Origin: a virus
IMG/VR virus record: IMGVR_UViG_3300043313_000399
Location: 1-23,899 of that record
Reading direction: 5' to 3' (one strand)
DNA: 23,899 nucleotides
The position numbers and the translations under genes were made by a program. Of this stretch, positions 5,076 to 12,403 are shown one piece after another. The notes under the pieces were generated by a model. The model made no database searches and had not been told where the DNA came from. It saw only the letters and a list, made by a program, of their open reading frames with translations. How positions within the stretch are numbered: position 1 is the stretch's first letter; each line of letters begins with the position of its first letter.

Positions 5076-5767
5076 ATTTATTCGCAGCCTCACCTTCGAT
5101 GTGGGTTTTGGAGAAAGTCCTCGGCCTCAAGCAGCCGGTCGGCGCCGTGGCGCACCGCGGCGTGGCGGTCGAGGACGGCGTCGCCCACGGCCTCGGCAAC
5201 CCGGATGCCGACGACAAGGACAGCATTAAGATTGCGCTGGCCAAATACGACCTGCTGACCGCGATGTCGGGCGACCACCGCCGCGAAAAGTATCGCGACG
5301 ACATCCCCGACATGGTGAGCCAGGCGCTCGACGAGCTGCGGCCCTACGGCATCCCTACCGACACGCAAGGGTTCATCACCTGGCATCCCGAGGGATTGCG
5401 ACTGCCGATCGTCGGTTACTTTGATTTCAAATGGGAAAACCAGGGCATCATCGTTGATTTGAAAACGACTGACCGTATGCCGAACGAGATCAAAGCAGGT
5501 CACGCGAGACAAGTGAGTTTGTATTCCGGGGATAACCACGAGGGCCGGTTGACTTATTGCACTCCGCGAAAATGCCACACGCTGCAGCTGGAGAACATCC
5601 GCGAGCATCGACAAGCACTGCATAACATCGCGAAGAAGGTTGAAAACTTTCTGGCGCTGAGTGAAGATCCGGCGTTCTTCACAACTGTCGTTGCGCCTGA
5701 TTTGGATAGTTTTTATTGGGGTAACCCAGTTGCACGTCAACTTGCGTTCGAGCATTTCGGCGTGTGA
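5000..5767 (+). CDS. RecB/Cas4-like PD-(D/E)XK exonuclease
   Basis: 255 aa from ATG 5000. A TTG at 4994 is less likely. The fold-specific residues are visible: HSPSSLNLF near 20-28, the HRGVAVEDG helix (His52, Glu58), VGYFDFKW with Asp142, and IVDLKTTDRMP with Asp153-x-Lys155. QVSLYS then gives the conserved Gln after the catalytic centre. Phage proteins of this type are 5'-3' or processive exonucleases that make single-stranded tails for annealing. The first ~20 residues are read from the same DNA as the HNH C-terminus in another frame and look unconserved, so the ancestral start may have been displaced by that insertion. The SSB-like protein downstream fits the role. Pentamer array 2 starts 6 bp after its stop. 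Confidence 0.85.
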   Translation: MGYAQATTGKSAEKFGYERHSPSSLNLFAASPSMWVLEKVLGLKQPVGAVAHRGVAVEDGVAHGLGNPDADDKDSIKIALAKYDLLTAMSGDHRREKYRDDIPDMVSQALDELRPYGIPTDTQGFITWHPEGLRLPIVGYFDFKWENQGIIVDLKTTDRMPNEIKAGHARQVSLYSGDNHEGRLTYCTPRKCHTLQLENIREHRQALHNIAKKVENFLALSEDPAFFTTVVAPDLDSFYWGNPVARQLAFEHFGV

Positions 5768-5773
5768 GACTTT

Positions 5774-5855
5774 GGCACGGCAGGCCCGGTCACGCTAGGC
5801 AAGGTGAGGTTCGGCAGGGTTCGGCGGGGCGCGGCGTGGTATGGCCCGGCAGGCG
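5774..5855 (+). repeat. Pentamer array 2: about 16 GG[C/T]NN units
   Basis: GG recurs at strict 5-base spacing from 5783 through 5849 (one unit reads CG at 5793), with a 4-base step at each end. The start GGCACGGCAGGC (5774-5785) is identical, on the sense strand, to the start of array 1 read from its own upstream gene. The G-rich strand is again the sense strand of the gene that has just ended. Between the arrays only the phase and GG[C/T] are kept while the other bases vary. No reading frame of interest is present. Confidence 0.8.
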
Positions 5856-5936
5856 ACACAAGAATTTATCCGATACCGGGGTTAATCCGGTGTGGCACCG
5901 CGGCTGGCCTGATAGCCGCATTAGGAGAATGTGAAA
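5856..5936 (+). promoter_or_regulatory. Leader of the SSB-like gene with two short hairpins
   Basis: After the pentamer array, ACCGG (5875-5879) can pair with CCGGT (5887-5891), and GCGGCT (5900-5905) pairs perfectly with AGCCGC (5914-5919) over an 8-nt loop. The second hairpin ends just before the AGGAGA ribosome site (5923-5928). No T run follows either, so termination is unlikely. They may influence translation or messenger stability. I see no clear promoter here. Confidence 0.4.
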
Positions 5937-6641
5937 ATGTCTCGTTTTGGTTTCTCGACCGAGCCGTCCGCTGGCGGCGACTTCACTCCTATCGTCAAGT
6001 ATGACGCCCGCGCCGGTCGGGTGTTTCGCATTGATCGCGAGCAGACCGGCGACGGGTTTGCCTCCAACCCGGTCGACATCACCGCAACCTTCAAGGCCGT
6101 TGTCGATTTTGAAAACGTCGAAACCGGGTGGATGGATTTCCCGCCGGGTTCGGCGCCATCGTTCGCGCTGGTGCAACTCTCCTCGCTCGACAAGGGCGGC
6201 TCGCTGCCCGATCGGCCCAGCGCCAAGCACAAGAGCGGAGTGCGTTTTCTCTTGAAGCTGAACAAGGCCTGCGGCGGCGACAAGCCGGTGCGGGAGTTGG
6301 CTGGCACCTCCAAGGCGTTCCTGCAGGGCATCGAGGAGGTCTATACCGAGTACGAGAAGCAGAAGGCACAATACCCCGGCCAATTGCCGGTGATCGAACT
6401 GGCGACGACCACACCGGTCAAGTCTGGCTCCGGAGCGCAGCAGTCGACCAATTATCGACCTGTGTTCAAAATATCCGGCTGGGCGCAGCGCCCGGCAGAC
6501 CTAGTCTACCTGCGGCCCTCGACGGCGCCGGTGGAGCCGCTGAAGCCCACCCCGCCTGCGACCGGCGCGCAGACTGTCCCGCCGCCGAACCAGTATCGGC
6601 AGGCCCCTGCGGCGCAAATGGCGGATGACGACTTCGGCTAA
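5937..6641 (+). CDS. Putative single-stranded DNA-binding protein (phage SSB-like, 234 aa)
   Basis: ATG 5937 is preferred over GTG 5931 because AGGAGA sits 8 nt before it. The protein opens with a beta-rich region (DFTPIVKYDARAGRVFRIDREQ, DITATFKAVVDFENVETGWMDFPPG) followed by FLLKLNKACGG and ELAGTSKAFLQGIEEVYTEYEKQ. The last ~50 residues are Pro, Gln and Thr rich and end in the acidic tip MADDDFG, like the tips through which SSB proteins recruit partners. A C-terminal tail plus OB-like start is the typical organisation, but no family signature is decisive. Position after the exonuclease and before the primase-helicase supports the call. A different annealing or DNA-binding role is possible. 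Confidence 0.6.
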   Translation: MSRFGFSTEPSAGGDFTPIVKYDARAGRVFRIDREQTGDGFASNPVDITATFKAVVDFENVETGWMDFPPGSAPSFALVQLSSLDKGGSLPDRPSAKHKSGVRFLLKLNKACGGDKPVRELAGTSKAFLQGIEEVYTEYEKQKAQYPGQLPVIELATTTPVKSGSGAQQSTNYRPVFKISGWAQRPADLVYLRPSTAPVEPLKPTPPATGAQTVPPPNQYRQAPAAQMADDDFG

Positions 6642-6666
6642 CTAGGTTTATTGTCGGATACCGGAC

Positions 6667-6701
6667 AAAAAAGGCGGGAGGGGTGTCCACCCCCTCCCGC
6701 C
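6667..6701 (-). terminator. Strong rho-independent terminator facing leftward
   Basis: GGCGGGAGGGG (6673-6683) pairs with CCCCTCCCGCC (6691-6701) in an 11-bp GC stem with a 7-nt loop. On the plus strand it is preceded by six A (6667-6672), so read leftward it is followed by TTTTTT. Rightward there is no T run. All genes nearby are on the plus strand, so it would stop only antisense transcription entering the SSB-like gene from the right. Confidence 0.7.
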
Positions 6702-6747
6702 TCAGCCCATGCTTGCAACATTCCCACGCCACAGCACAGGTGACCCT

Positions 6748-7170
6748 ATGGATGTAGCCGATAAGGCCCGCGTTATAAAGCTATTAGGCATGCTAGGTTC
6801 CGCGTTCGACGGCGAACGCGCCAACGCCACCAACATCCTGCAGCGGATGGCCGAGGCCAGGAAGGTGACCCTGACCGAGCTGATCGAGCAGGCCTACAGT
6901 TCTGGCGGCTCGAGCCAGCAGCGCAAGCCACCGCCTCCCCCGCCGCCCCCACAAGATGATTTCGAGGATGTCGACAAGGCTGACGACCTGTTGCGGATGC
7001 TGCAGCAGATTGCCGACAATCCGGCGATCGCCGCCCGCGTGCTAACGCCGTGGGAAATCAACTTTGCCACCGACGTCGCCGGTCGCTACAGCCACGACTA
7101 CGACCTCTCCGAAAAGCAGCTGGTGGTGGTGCAGAAGATCCTCGTCAAGGCCAAGCGGGTGTTCCCATGA
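6748..7170 (+). CDS. Replication-associated small protein (140 aa), unknown
   Basis: ATG 6748 with AGG 7 nt upstream. An upstream in-frame ATG at 6709 lies against the terminator hairpin and has no ribosome site. Residues 9-50 (VIKLLGMLGSAFDGERANATNILQRMAEARKVTLTELIEQAY) resemble the short helical N-terminal unit seen in DUF2786-like phage proteins. A run of eight Pro (61-68) and an acidic stretch form a linker. The C-terminal part LTPWEINFATDVAGRYSHDYDLSEKQLVVVQKILVKA is another helical unit common in phage replication neighbourhoods. Its stop overlaps the primase-helicase start (ATGA), so the two are coupled. A helicase- or primase-accessory role is inferred. Confidence 0.7.
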   Translation: MDVADKARVIKLLGMLGSAFDGERANATNILQRMAEARKVTLTELIEQAYSSGGSSQQRKPPPPPPPPQDDFEDVDKADDLLRMLQQIADNPAIAARVLTPWEINFATDVAGRYSHDYDLSEKQLVVVQKILVKAKRVFP

Positions 7171-9293
7171 TCGACCCGGAATTTGCCTCCGCGGCTGAGT
7201 GGGCGCAGCTGTATCGCACCAAGGCGATCCAGGTGGTGCCGGCCTGTTCTCACGTCGAGGTAAAACCAGGAACGGCCTGGAAGCGGCCTTTGTTCTCGTC
7301 CTGGACCGAGTTCCAAGAGGCGCTGGTCCCCGACGACAAGTTCAACGAATGGTACGGGCCGCATGGCCGATACGTCGCCCGGTTGCAGATGGGCACGATC
7401 TGCGGGCGCGCCTCCGGCGGCATGTTCGTGATCGACCTCGACACCTACAAGAACCCGGCCGCCGCGGCGTGGTGGCAGGGGCTGCTGGCCCTCCATAATA
7501 ACAACATGCCGCTGGAGACGCCCGAGCAGCGCACCGGCGGCGGTGGCCTGCAGAAGCTGTTCAGGGCGCCTGCCGGCTGGACCCCGCCGACCTGCAAGAC
7601 GTCTGTAGGCGTCGACATCCGCGGCCAGGGCGGCTTCGCCATGCTAGCGCCGAGCATGCATGAGAGCGGTCGGGCCTATGAGTGGCTCGACGGCCTGTCC
7701 CCCGACGAGGTCGAGATCGCGGTGGCACCGGACTGGCTGGTTGCGGCGATCGACGCCCTGGTGGTGCAGCACGGTGGTACAACCCAAGGTCGGCAAAATC
7801 CCTCAAATGGAACCGAAAAAATTAACATGCCCCCGCCAGCGGGGTCTTTTGATGGTTTCGGGCATCAGGTCGACGGTCGCGAGGAGTACATGCGCGACAT
7901 GGTCTGGCGCTGTGTGGTGAAGTGGCACCGTGCCTGCCCGATCAGGCCGTCTGAGGCCGAGAGCCAAGCCAAGGCAGCGGAAGAATATGAGATTTATGCG
8001 AGGAGGGTTGGCCCCCAGCAGCCACCCCCGCCGGGGGTGACCCGCGACCAGCAGATGGAACGTGAAGGCAGGGGGCCCACTGAGTGGTGGAGTAAGTGGA
8101 AGCGCGCTATAAAACAGTGGGATGGCAGGGTTCGCGACGACGCCGCCAAGCCTGACCCTCACCCTGACAATGACGCCGGTCAGCGCGGACCTGATTACAC
8201 CGACGAGTTCAAAGCCGAACCCAAAGTCGATCCCGCCACCGGACAGCCGCTGCCGCTAATCCTGACGGCAAAGGAGTTTTTGGCCCACTTTATCCCGCCC
8301 GACTACCTGGTCGACGGGATGCTGCGCAAAAGCTACCTGATCAGCCTCACCGCCCGAACCGGCCACGGCAAGACCGCAGTGGCTATGGCGCTAGGGGCAT
8401 GCGTGGCGCGCGGGACGGCGTTTCACGGGAAACAAGTGGCCCAGGGCGGGGTGCTGTTCTTCGCCGGCGAGAACCCCGACGATATCCGTGCCCGTTACCT
8501 GGCAATGGCCCAACATGAGGGGTTCGACCCGGAGGGTATTCCGTTTCACTTCGTTGATGGGGTCATCAATATCAACACCTCGCTGGCCCAGATCCGACTG
8601 GAGGCGGCCAAGGTTCCGGCTTTGTCCCTGATCATCGTTGACACGCAGGCGGCCTACTTTCCCGGCGACGAGGGCAACAGCAACGAGCAGCAGGGCTGGT
8701 TCGCACGTCTCTTGCGGGAACTAATCTCCCTCCCCGGCAAGCCCACTGTTTTGGTCAACTGTCACCCGGTCAAAAACGCGGCGCAGGACAATCTCATTCC
8801 GATGGGGGGCTCGGCCTTCCTCAACGAAGTCGACGCCAACCTGACGCTGTGGGCCGAGGACAAAACCTGTGAACTGGGGCCACACCCCGACAAGTGGCGG
8901 GGGGTGACTTTTGAGAGCATGTCTTTTGAGCTGCGGGTGGTGACCAGCGACCGACTGAAGGACACCAAGGGGAGGCATATCCCGAGCGTCATTGCAGTCC
9001 CAATCACGGAGGCGGGAGCCGAGCGTCGGGCCGCTGTCGGTGACGAGGATGAGAAAACGGTGTTGCGCTACATGCACGCCAACAAGAACGCCTCGTTCAC
9101 CGTGATCGCCCGCGCCGTCGGTTTTGTCCTGCCTGATGGGGAGCCGGCCAAGGCTAAAGTGCAGCGCATCATCAAGCGGCTCTCTGATAGCAAGTTTGTC
9201 TATAAATATCACAAAAGCAAATACCGCCTCACCAAGAAGGGCTGCAAGCTGATCGGCGTGAAGTGGAAGGACGCCGACGAGGACGAGGAATAG
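7167..9293 (+). CDS. Primase-polymerase / RepA-like helicase fusion (708 aa)
   Basis: An ATG 7167 start overlaps the previous stop. Residues 1-205 form a prim-pol (bifunctional DNA primase/polymerase) domain. It has PLFSSW, then the metal-binding FVIDLD (Asp90, Asp92), TGGGGLQKLF, and VGVDIRGQGGFAMLAPS..SG..YEW. The region about 235-365 is a helical linker. Residues 370-620 are a RecA/RepA-type ATPase: LVDGMLRKSYLISLTARTGHGKTAVA gives Walker A (GHGKT near 399-403), LIIVDTQ gives Walker B (Asp492), and VLVNCHPVKNA and GGSAFLNEVDANLTLW complete the core. A C-terminal winged-helix-like segment (EKTVLRYMHANKNASFTVIARAVG...) follows. It should prime and unwind DNA for phage replication. The candidate origin lies directly 3'. 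Confidence 0.9.
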   Translation: MIDPEFASAAEWAQLYRTKAIQVVPACSHVEVKPGTAWKRPLFSSWTEFQEALVPDDKFNEWYGPHGRYVARLQMGTICGRASGGMFVIDLDTYKNPAAAAWWQGLLALHNNNMPLETPEQRTGGGGLQKLFRAPAGWTPPTCKTSVGVDIRGQGGFAMLAPSMHESGRAYEWLDGLSPDEVEIAVAPDWLVAAIDALVVQHGGTTQGRQNPSNGTEKINMPPPAGSFDGFGHQVDGREEYMRDMVWRCVVKWHRACPIRPSEAESQAKAAEEYEIYARRVGPQQPPPPGVTRDQQMEREGRGPTEWWSKWKRAIKQWDGRVRDDAAKPDPHPDNDAGQRGPDYTDEFKAEPKVDPATGQPLPLILTAKEFLAHFIPPDYLVDGMLRKSYLISLTARTGHGKTAVAMALGACVARGTAFHGKQVAQGGVLFFAGENPDDIRARYLAMAQHEGFDPEGIPFHFVDGVININTSLAQIRLEAAKVPALSLIIVDTQAAYFPGDEGNSNEQQGWFARLLRELISLPGKPTVLVNCHPVKNAAQDNLIPMGGSAFLNEVDANLTLWAEDKTCELGPHPDKWRGVTFESMSFELRVVTSDRLKDTKGRHIPSVIAVPITEAGAERRAAVGDEDEKTVLRYMHANKNASFTVIARAVGFVLPDGEPAKAKVQRIIKRLSDSKFVYKYHKSKYRLTKKGCKLIGVKWKDADEDEE

Positions 9294-9312
9294 GTGCCCT
9301 ATTACCGAAAAA

Positions 9313-9511
9313 ATCGTATCGCGGGCCTCAAAACAGCCGATACGATTTGGGTCATCGTATCGGACCGATACGGCGCCGATACGATGCGATGCGAACGTGG
9401 GGTTAATAGTTTGAAATATAAATAGAAAGCCTGCCGATACGATTGAGATACGAACGGTTGTTTACGACCGTATCGTATCGCTACCTCTCTCTTAGGAGAG
9501 ATGCGATGCGA
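9313..9511. other. Candidate replication origin: iteron cluster around an AT-rich core
   Basis: The 9-mer CGATACGAT or its complement occurs six times: forward at 9338, 9377 and 9435; reverse at 9313, 9354 and 9472. Partial copies are at 9366 (CGATACG) and 9447 (GATACGA). A 12-mer GATGCGATGCGA occurs at 9383 and 9500. Between the two groups lies an AT-rich stretch (9403-9428) that could melt. TCTCTC-TTAG-GAGAGA (9486-9501) forms a perfect 6-bp hairpin. The 249-bp region from 9294 to 9542 has no convincing gene. Iterons plus AT-rich core next to a primase-helicase gene are the classic layout of an origin. A regulatory operator array is the alternative. Confidence 0.7.
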
Positions 9512-9542
9512 TTGAAAAATGGAACCTGAACAGGAGGCGTGG

Positions 9543-9758
9543 ATGCTGAAGGACGATATTGAGAAGTTGAAGGCCGCCATGGACGAGGCCTTGAGAGCTA
9601 ATCTGCGGGTGGGAGCGGCACTGACACCTACCACACGCCGCCTGGGGGTCGAATTGGCGCGTGAGGTGCTGGCTGACTTTGCCATCATCCTCGAAAACGG
9701 CGACGGCGTTAACAGGGTTCGTAATGATTACGCGATGATTGTCGGAGAGGGGTTCTGA
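9543..9758 (+). CDS. Small hypothetical protein (71 aa)
   Basis: ATG 9543 is chosen because AGGAGG lies 5 nt upstream. An ATG at 9519 is in frame but has no ribosome site. The protein is mainly helical: MLKDDIEKLKAAMDEALRAN, then RRLGVELAREVLADFAIIL, then a short tail. It lacks Cys and membrane segments. Its stop overlaps the next ATG (TGATG), indicating coupling. It follows the iteron region directly. I do not recognise it. Confidence 0.7.
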   Translation: MLKDDIEKLKAAMDEALRANLRVGAALTPTTRRLGVELAREVLADFAIILENGDGVNRVRNDYAMIVGEGF

Positions 9759-10360
9759 TGTCGAAGGTCAAGGAGGCCAAACAGATTACCGACCGCCGCT
9801 GGAACTCAAGCTATGGAACCTACCTCTCGGGCCAGGCCGCGATTGACGGCGCAGACGCGGTGGCGATCGAAATGGAACGGCGATGGGGCGCCGGTCGCCT
9901 CCGCCTCCTCGTCGATACCCCCCTCCGGGAAAAATTCGACCGACAAGACTTCCTCTACCGCCAGGCGATCGATCACGGCACCCTCGAGGAGGTCCAGCGC
10001 CAGGCCGCCCGCATGACCACGGCGTACAGGGGCCTCAATCTCGCAGCCGAGACCGTGGGTGCCCCCAAACTGTCCCCCGTGGTCTGGGAGGTCGCGTTGG
10101 CGGACGGCACCGTGGCGGCCATCGTGAGGTCATACGAGGACGGCATCGAGATCAACCGGGAACGCCGCCTAGTGGTCTATACCCTCGAGGAAATCGGACG
10201 CATGCTCGATAACTACCGCCAAGTGGTCGACACCAAGCTGATCTTCCCAGGCGCCGAGGTGGTCGCCATCCGCCGCCAGTCGATCGAAGATCCCCTGCAA
10301 GGCGTCCCGGACGGCGTCTCCCTCGAGGATCCCATCGACGACATTCCGGCGTTCCAGTGA
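9758..10360 (+). CDS. Hypothetical phage protein with SSB-like acidic C-terminal tip (200 aa)
   Basis: Coupled to the preceding gene by TGATG. The first ~90 residues are helical and basic (RRWGAGRLRLLVDTPLREKFDRQDFLYRQAID). The middle, SPVVWEVALADGTVAAIVRSYEDGIEINRERRLVVYTLEEIGRMLDNYRQ, looks like beta strands plus a helix. The C-terminus ends LEDPIDDIPAFQ, close to the DDDIPF tip by which SSB proteins dock partners. That likeness could be chance. No catalytic motif is visible. Its place between the origin-like region and the packaging genes suggests a replication or late-switch role. Function unknown. Confidence 0.8.
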   Translation: MSKVKEAKQITDRRWNSSYGTYLSGQAAIDGADAVAIEMERRWGAGRLRLLVDTPLREKFDRQDFLYRQAIDHGTLEEVQRQAARMTTAYRGLNLAAETVGAPKLSPVVWEVALADGTVAAIVRSYEDGIEINRERRLVVYTLEEIGRMLDNYRQVVDTKLIFPGAEVVAIRRQSIEDPLQGVPDGVSLEDPIDDIPAFQ

Positions 10361-10434
10361 CTTGACGCAAGCCATGCCATAGGCGCATGTTCCATCCCGC
10401 AGGGCGCCCACACGCAAGCCTCGAAGGCCTGCGC

Positions 10435-10602
10435 ATGAGCAACGCTAAAATCATCAGTATCGTCGACGCCGAAATGCGCGAGCTGGAGGCCCGCATCACC
10501 GTGCGCGTTGACGAAAGCGTCCAATTCATCGCCGACGAAATATCACGGCTGCGTGATCGCGTGGCTAAACTGGAGGGGGAGTACCCCAGTACAAGTGGCT
10601 GA
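10435..10602 (+). CDS. Small coiled-coil protein (55 aa)
   Basis: ATG 10435 with AAGG about 8 nt upstream. An in-frame ATG at 10387 would add 16 residues but lacks a ribosome site. Residues 10-48 (EMRELEARITVRVDESVQFIADEISRLRDRVAKLEGE) have a clear heptad pattern of hydrophobic residues, so a dimeric or trimeric coiled coil is expected. It opens the rightward packaging block and overlaps the next gene slightly. TTGACG at 10362 could be a -35 element, but I see no good -10. Function unknown. Confidence 0.6.
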   Translation: MSNAKIISIVDAEMRELEARITVRVDESVQFIADEISRLRDRVAKLEGEYPSTSG

Positions 10603-10837
10603 AGTCAAAAATGAAACATGGCTGAAATCGCTCTGCCGCGCGCATACCGAGGCCAACATCCGAATGCTCGCTGGCTATGCCAATGGCGAGGAGGTCGAAC
10701 CTGAACTCAGGATGCGCGCTGCGGCAATGCTGCTCGAGCGCGGCTGGGGCAAGCCGAGCCAGGAAAATACTCACGAAGTAAAGGGCGAGATCAAAGTGGT
10801 ACTGCGCCAGATGCTCGAGGACGACGACGATGAGTGA
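10595..10837 (+). CDS. Small terminase-like protein (80 aa)
   Basis: GTG 10595 is the only suitable in-frame start before the conserved part. Its ribosome site is poor (GGAGGGGGAG is about 15 nt away). The protein reads KNETWLKSLCRAHTEANIRMLAGYANGEEVEPELRMRAAAMLLERGWGKPSQ...GEIKVVLRQMLEDDDDE. The AAAMLLERGWGKP block is a signature of short phage proteins encoded just before the large terminase and usually annotated as small terminase or DNA-recognition subunit. Helices 1-3 could form a DNA-binding bundle. It precedes TerL by one small gene, fitting a role in genome recognition for packaging. It is shorter than most small terminases, so the role is only probable. Confidence 0.6.
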   Translation: MAEVKNETWLKSLCRAHTEANIRMLAGYANGEEVEPELRMRAAAMLLERGWGKPSQENTHEVKGEIKVVLRQMLEDDDDE

Positions 10838-11024
10838 CGACGAGGTCGAGCGGCTCGCCGACGAAATGAAGCGCAAGCATGCCGGCGTGACGCCGATCAA
10901 TCTGCATATCACCGAGGACGAACTGCGCAACAACTCCGAGCAATCGCTGTTCGAACTAATCGCGCGCCGGCTCAACGAGGCGCGGAAGCAAATCCGCGAG
11001 CGTGACGCGAGGAACGGCGGATGA
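10830..11024 (+). CDS. Small hypothetical protein before the large terminase (64 aa)
   Basis: ATG 10830 overlaps the previous gene by 8 bp and its own stop overlaps the terminase start by 4 bp (ATGA). The N-terminus is acidic (MSDDEVERLADEMKRKHAG), followed by VTPINLHITEDELRNNSEQSLFELIARRLNEARKQIRERD, a helical segment. No family is recognised. The strict overlaps tie it to packaging genes, and it may be an accessory DNA-packaging factor. Confidence 0.65.
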   Translation: MSDDEVERLADEMKRKHAGVTPINLHITEDELRNNSEQSLFELIARRLNEARKQIRERDARNGG

Positions 11025-12403
11025 ACGACCTCGGCACCATCCGCCTACCAACAGACGGATGGCGCCCGCGACCGCATCAGAAAAATCTGTGGCGCTATCT
11101 GATGCGCGGCGGCAAGCGTGCAGTCGCTGTCTGGCATCGCCGAGCCGGCAAGGACGAGGTCGCGCTGCACGCCACAGCGCAGGCGATGATCAAGCGGCCG
11201 GCCAACTACTGGCATATGTTTCCACGCTTCACCGACGCGCGCGGCGCCATATGGAATGCAGTCAATCCACATACTGGACGGAGACGTATCGATGAGGCTT
11301 TCCCGCACGCGCTTAGAGCCAACACCCGAGACGACATCATGCAGCTCCGTCTCCACAACGGATCAACCTGGGCAGTTGCCGGCAGTGACAGTGTCACCCA
11401 GGGCGGTGGCATCGGCTCCTCGGTCGCTGGTATTGTCTTCTCGGAGTGGGCGCTGGCGAACCCATCAGCATGGGGCTACTACCGCCCGATCCTGGAAGAA
11501 AACAACGGCTGGGCGGCGTGGCTCTCTACTCCCCGAGGACGCAATCATTTGCTTCCACTACTACGACACGCCGAGCGAACCGATGGATGGTTCGCAGAGA
11601 TCCTCCCAGCAACAGAAACTTTTGCCCTCTCCCCCGCTGCGCTTGCAGAAGCTCGACTAGAGCTGATCGCACTATACGGCGCCGATCATGGCAACGCGAT
11701 GTACGAGCAGGAGATGCTGTGCTCGTTCAACGCAGCAATCCTCGGTTCGTTCTACTCGCTCGAATGCGCCCAGGTGCGAGCCGAGGGCCGCATCACCGAG
11801 GAGGCGATCGCCCACTACGACAAGCCGGTGAACTACGCCTGGGATCTCGGCGTCGGCGACGACACATCGATCTGGGCGTTTCAAGCGCAAGGCGCGCAGC
11901 TGGTGGTGCTTTGGCACTACAGTTCAAGCGGTGTCGGTGTCGAGCATTACGCCGAGGTGATCGAGAAGAACGAGCGCGAGCATGGCTGGAAGCACGGCAT
12001 CGACTACGTCCCGCACGACGCCAAGGTCAAAGAATGGGGCTCGGGCCGTACTCGCGTTGAGACGATGTCCAGCCTGGGCCTCAAACCAATGCTCGTCCCA
12101 ATGGCCACGATCGATGACGGCATCAACGCCGTCAGGCGGGCGCTGCCTCTATGCGTGTTTCATCCACGAACGGAAGACGGTGGTTTCTCTGCACTAGAGC
12201 AATACAGACGCGAATGGGATGACGATAAAAAAGCCTTCCGCGCATCGGCCGTACATGATTGGACGTCACACCCGAGCGATGCCTTCCGCTACTTGGCGCA
12301 GGCCTGGAAGCCGGCACCGCGGCTGATTGTCAAAGCACCGAAGCAGGAAGGTTGGCGCATCCCGCCGCCGGCAGCGCCCAAGCGGGGAGGGATCATATTT
12401 TGA
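11021..12403 (+). CDS. terL: Terminase large subunit (ATPase-nuclease packaging motor)
   Basis: 460 aa, the normal size. The ATPase domain begins with an adenine-binding Q-like GWRPRPHQKNLWRYL and the atypical Walker A HRRAGKDE (residues 39-46). Walker B with catalytic acid is GIVFSEWA (Glu142), and the coupling motif is WLSTPRG (168-174). The RNase H-like nuclease domain supplies Asp275 (WDLGVGDDT), Asp333 (YVPHDAK) and Asp420 (SHPSDAFRYL). This motor moves DNA into the procapsid and cuts concatemers. The start overlaps the upstream gene by ATGA, and its stop overlaps a membrane miniprotein start. All key residues are present, so it should be functional. Confidence 0.95.
   Translation: MNDLGTIRLPTDGWRPRPHQKNLWRYLMRGGKRAVAVWHRRAGKDEVALHATAQAMIKRPANYWHMFPRFTDARGAIWNAVNPHTGRRRIDEAFPHALRANTRDDIMQLRLHNGSTWAVAGSDSVTQGGGIGSSVAGIVFSEWALANPSAWGYYRPILEENNGWAAWLSTPRGRNHLLPLLRHAERTDGWFAEILPATETFALSPAALAEARLELIALYGADHGNAMYEQEMLCSFNAAILGSFYSLECAQVRAEGRITEEAIAHYDKPVNYAWDLGVGDDTSIWAFQAQGAQLVVLWHYSSSGVGVEHYAEVIEKNEREHGWKHGIDYVPHDAKVKEWGSGRTRVETMSSLGLKPMLVPMATIDDGINAVRRALPLCVFHPRTEDGGFSALEQYRREWDDDKKAFRASAVHDWTSHPSDAFRYLAQAWKPAPRLIVKAPKQEGWRIPPPAAPKRGGIIF

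Noticed and set aside
6651-6668. Rightward terminator after the SSB-like gene (TTGTCGG / CCGGACAA)
   Set aside because: The stem has a bulge and is followed by A, not T, in the rightward direction, so it is not a terminator.
8721-9212. 163-codon leftward frame opposite the helicase domain
   Set aside because: The plus strand carries conserved ATPase motifs here, and the leftward product has no recognisable feature.
10362-10390. TTGACG as a -35 element for the packaging operon
   Set aside because: At 17-bp spacing the -10 position reads GCATGT. Too weak to list as a promoter.
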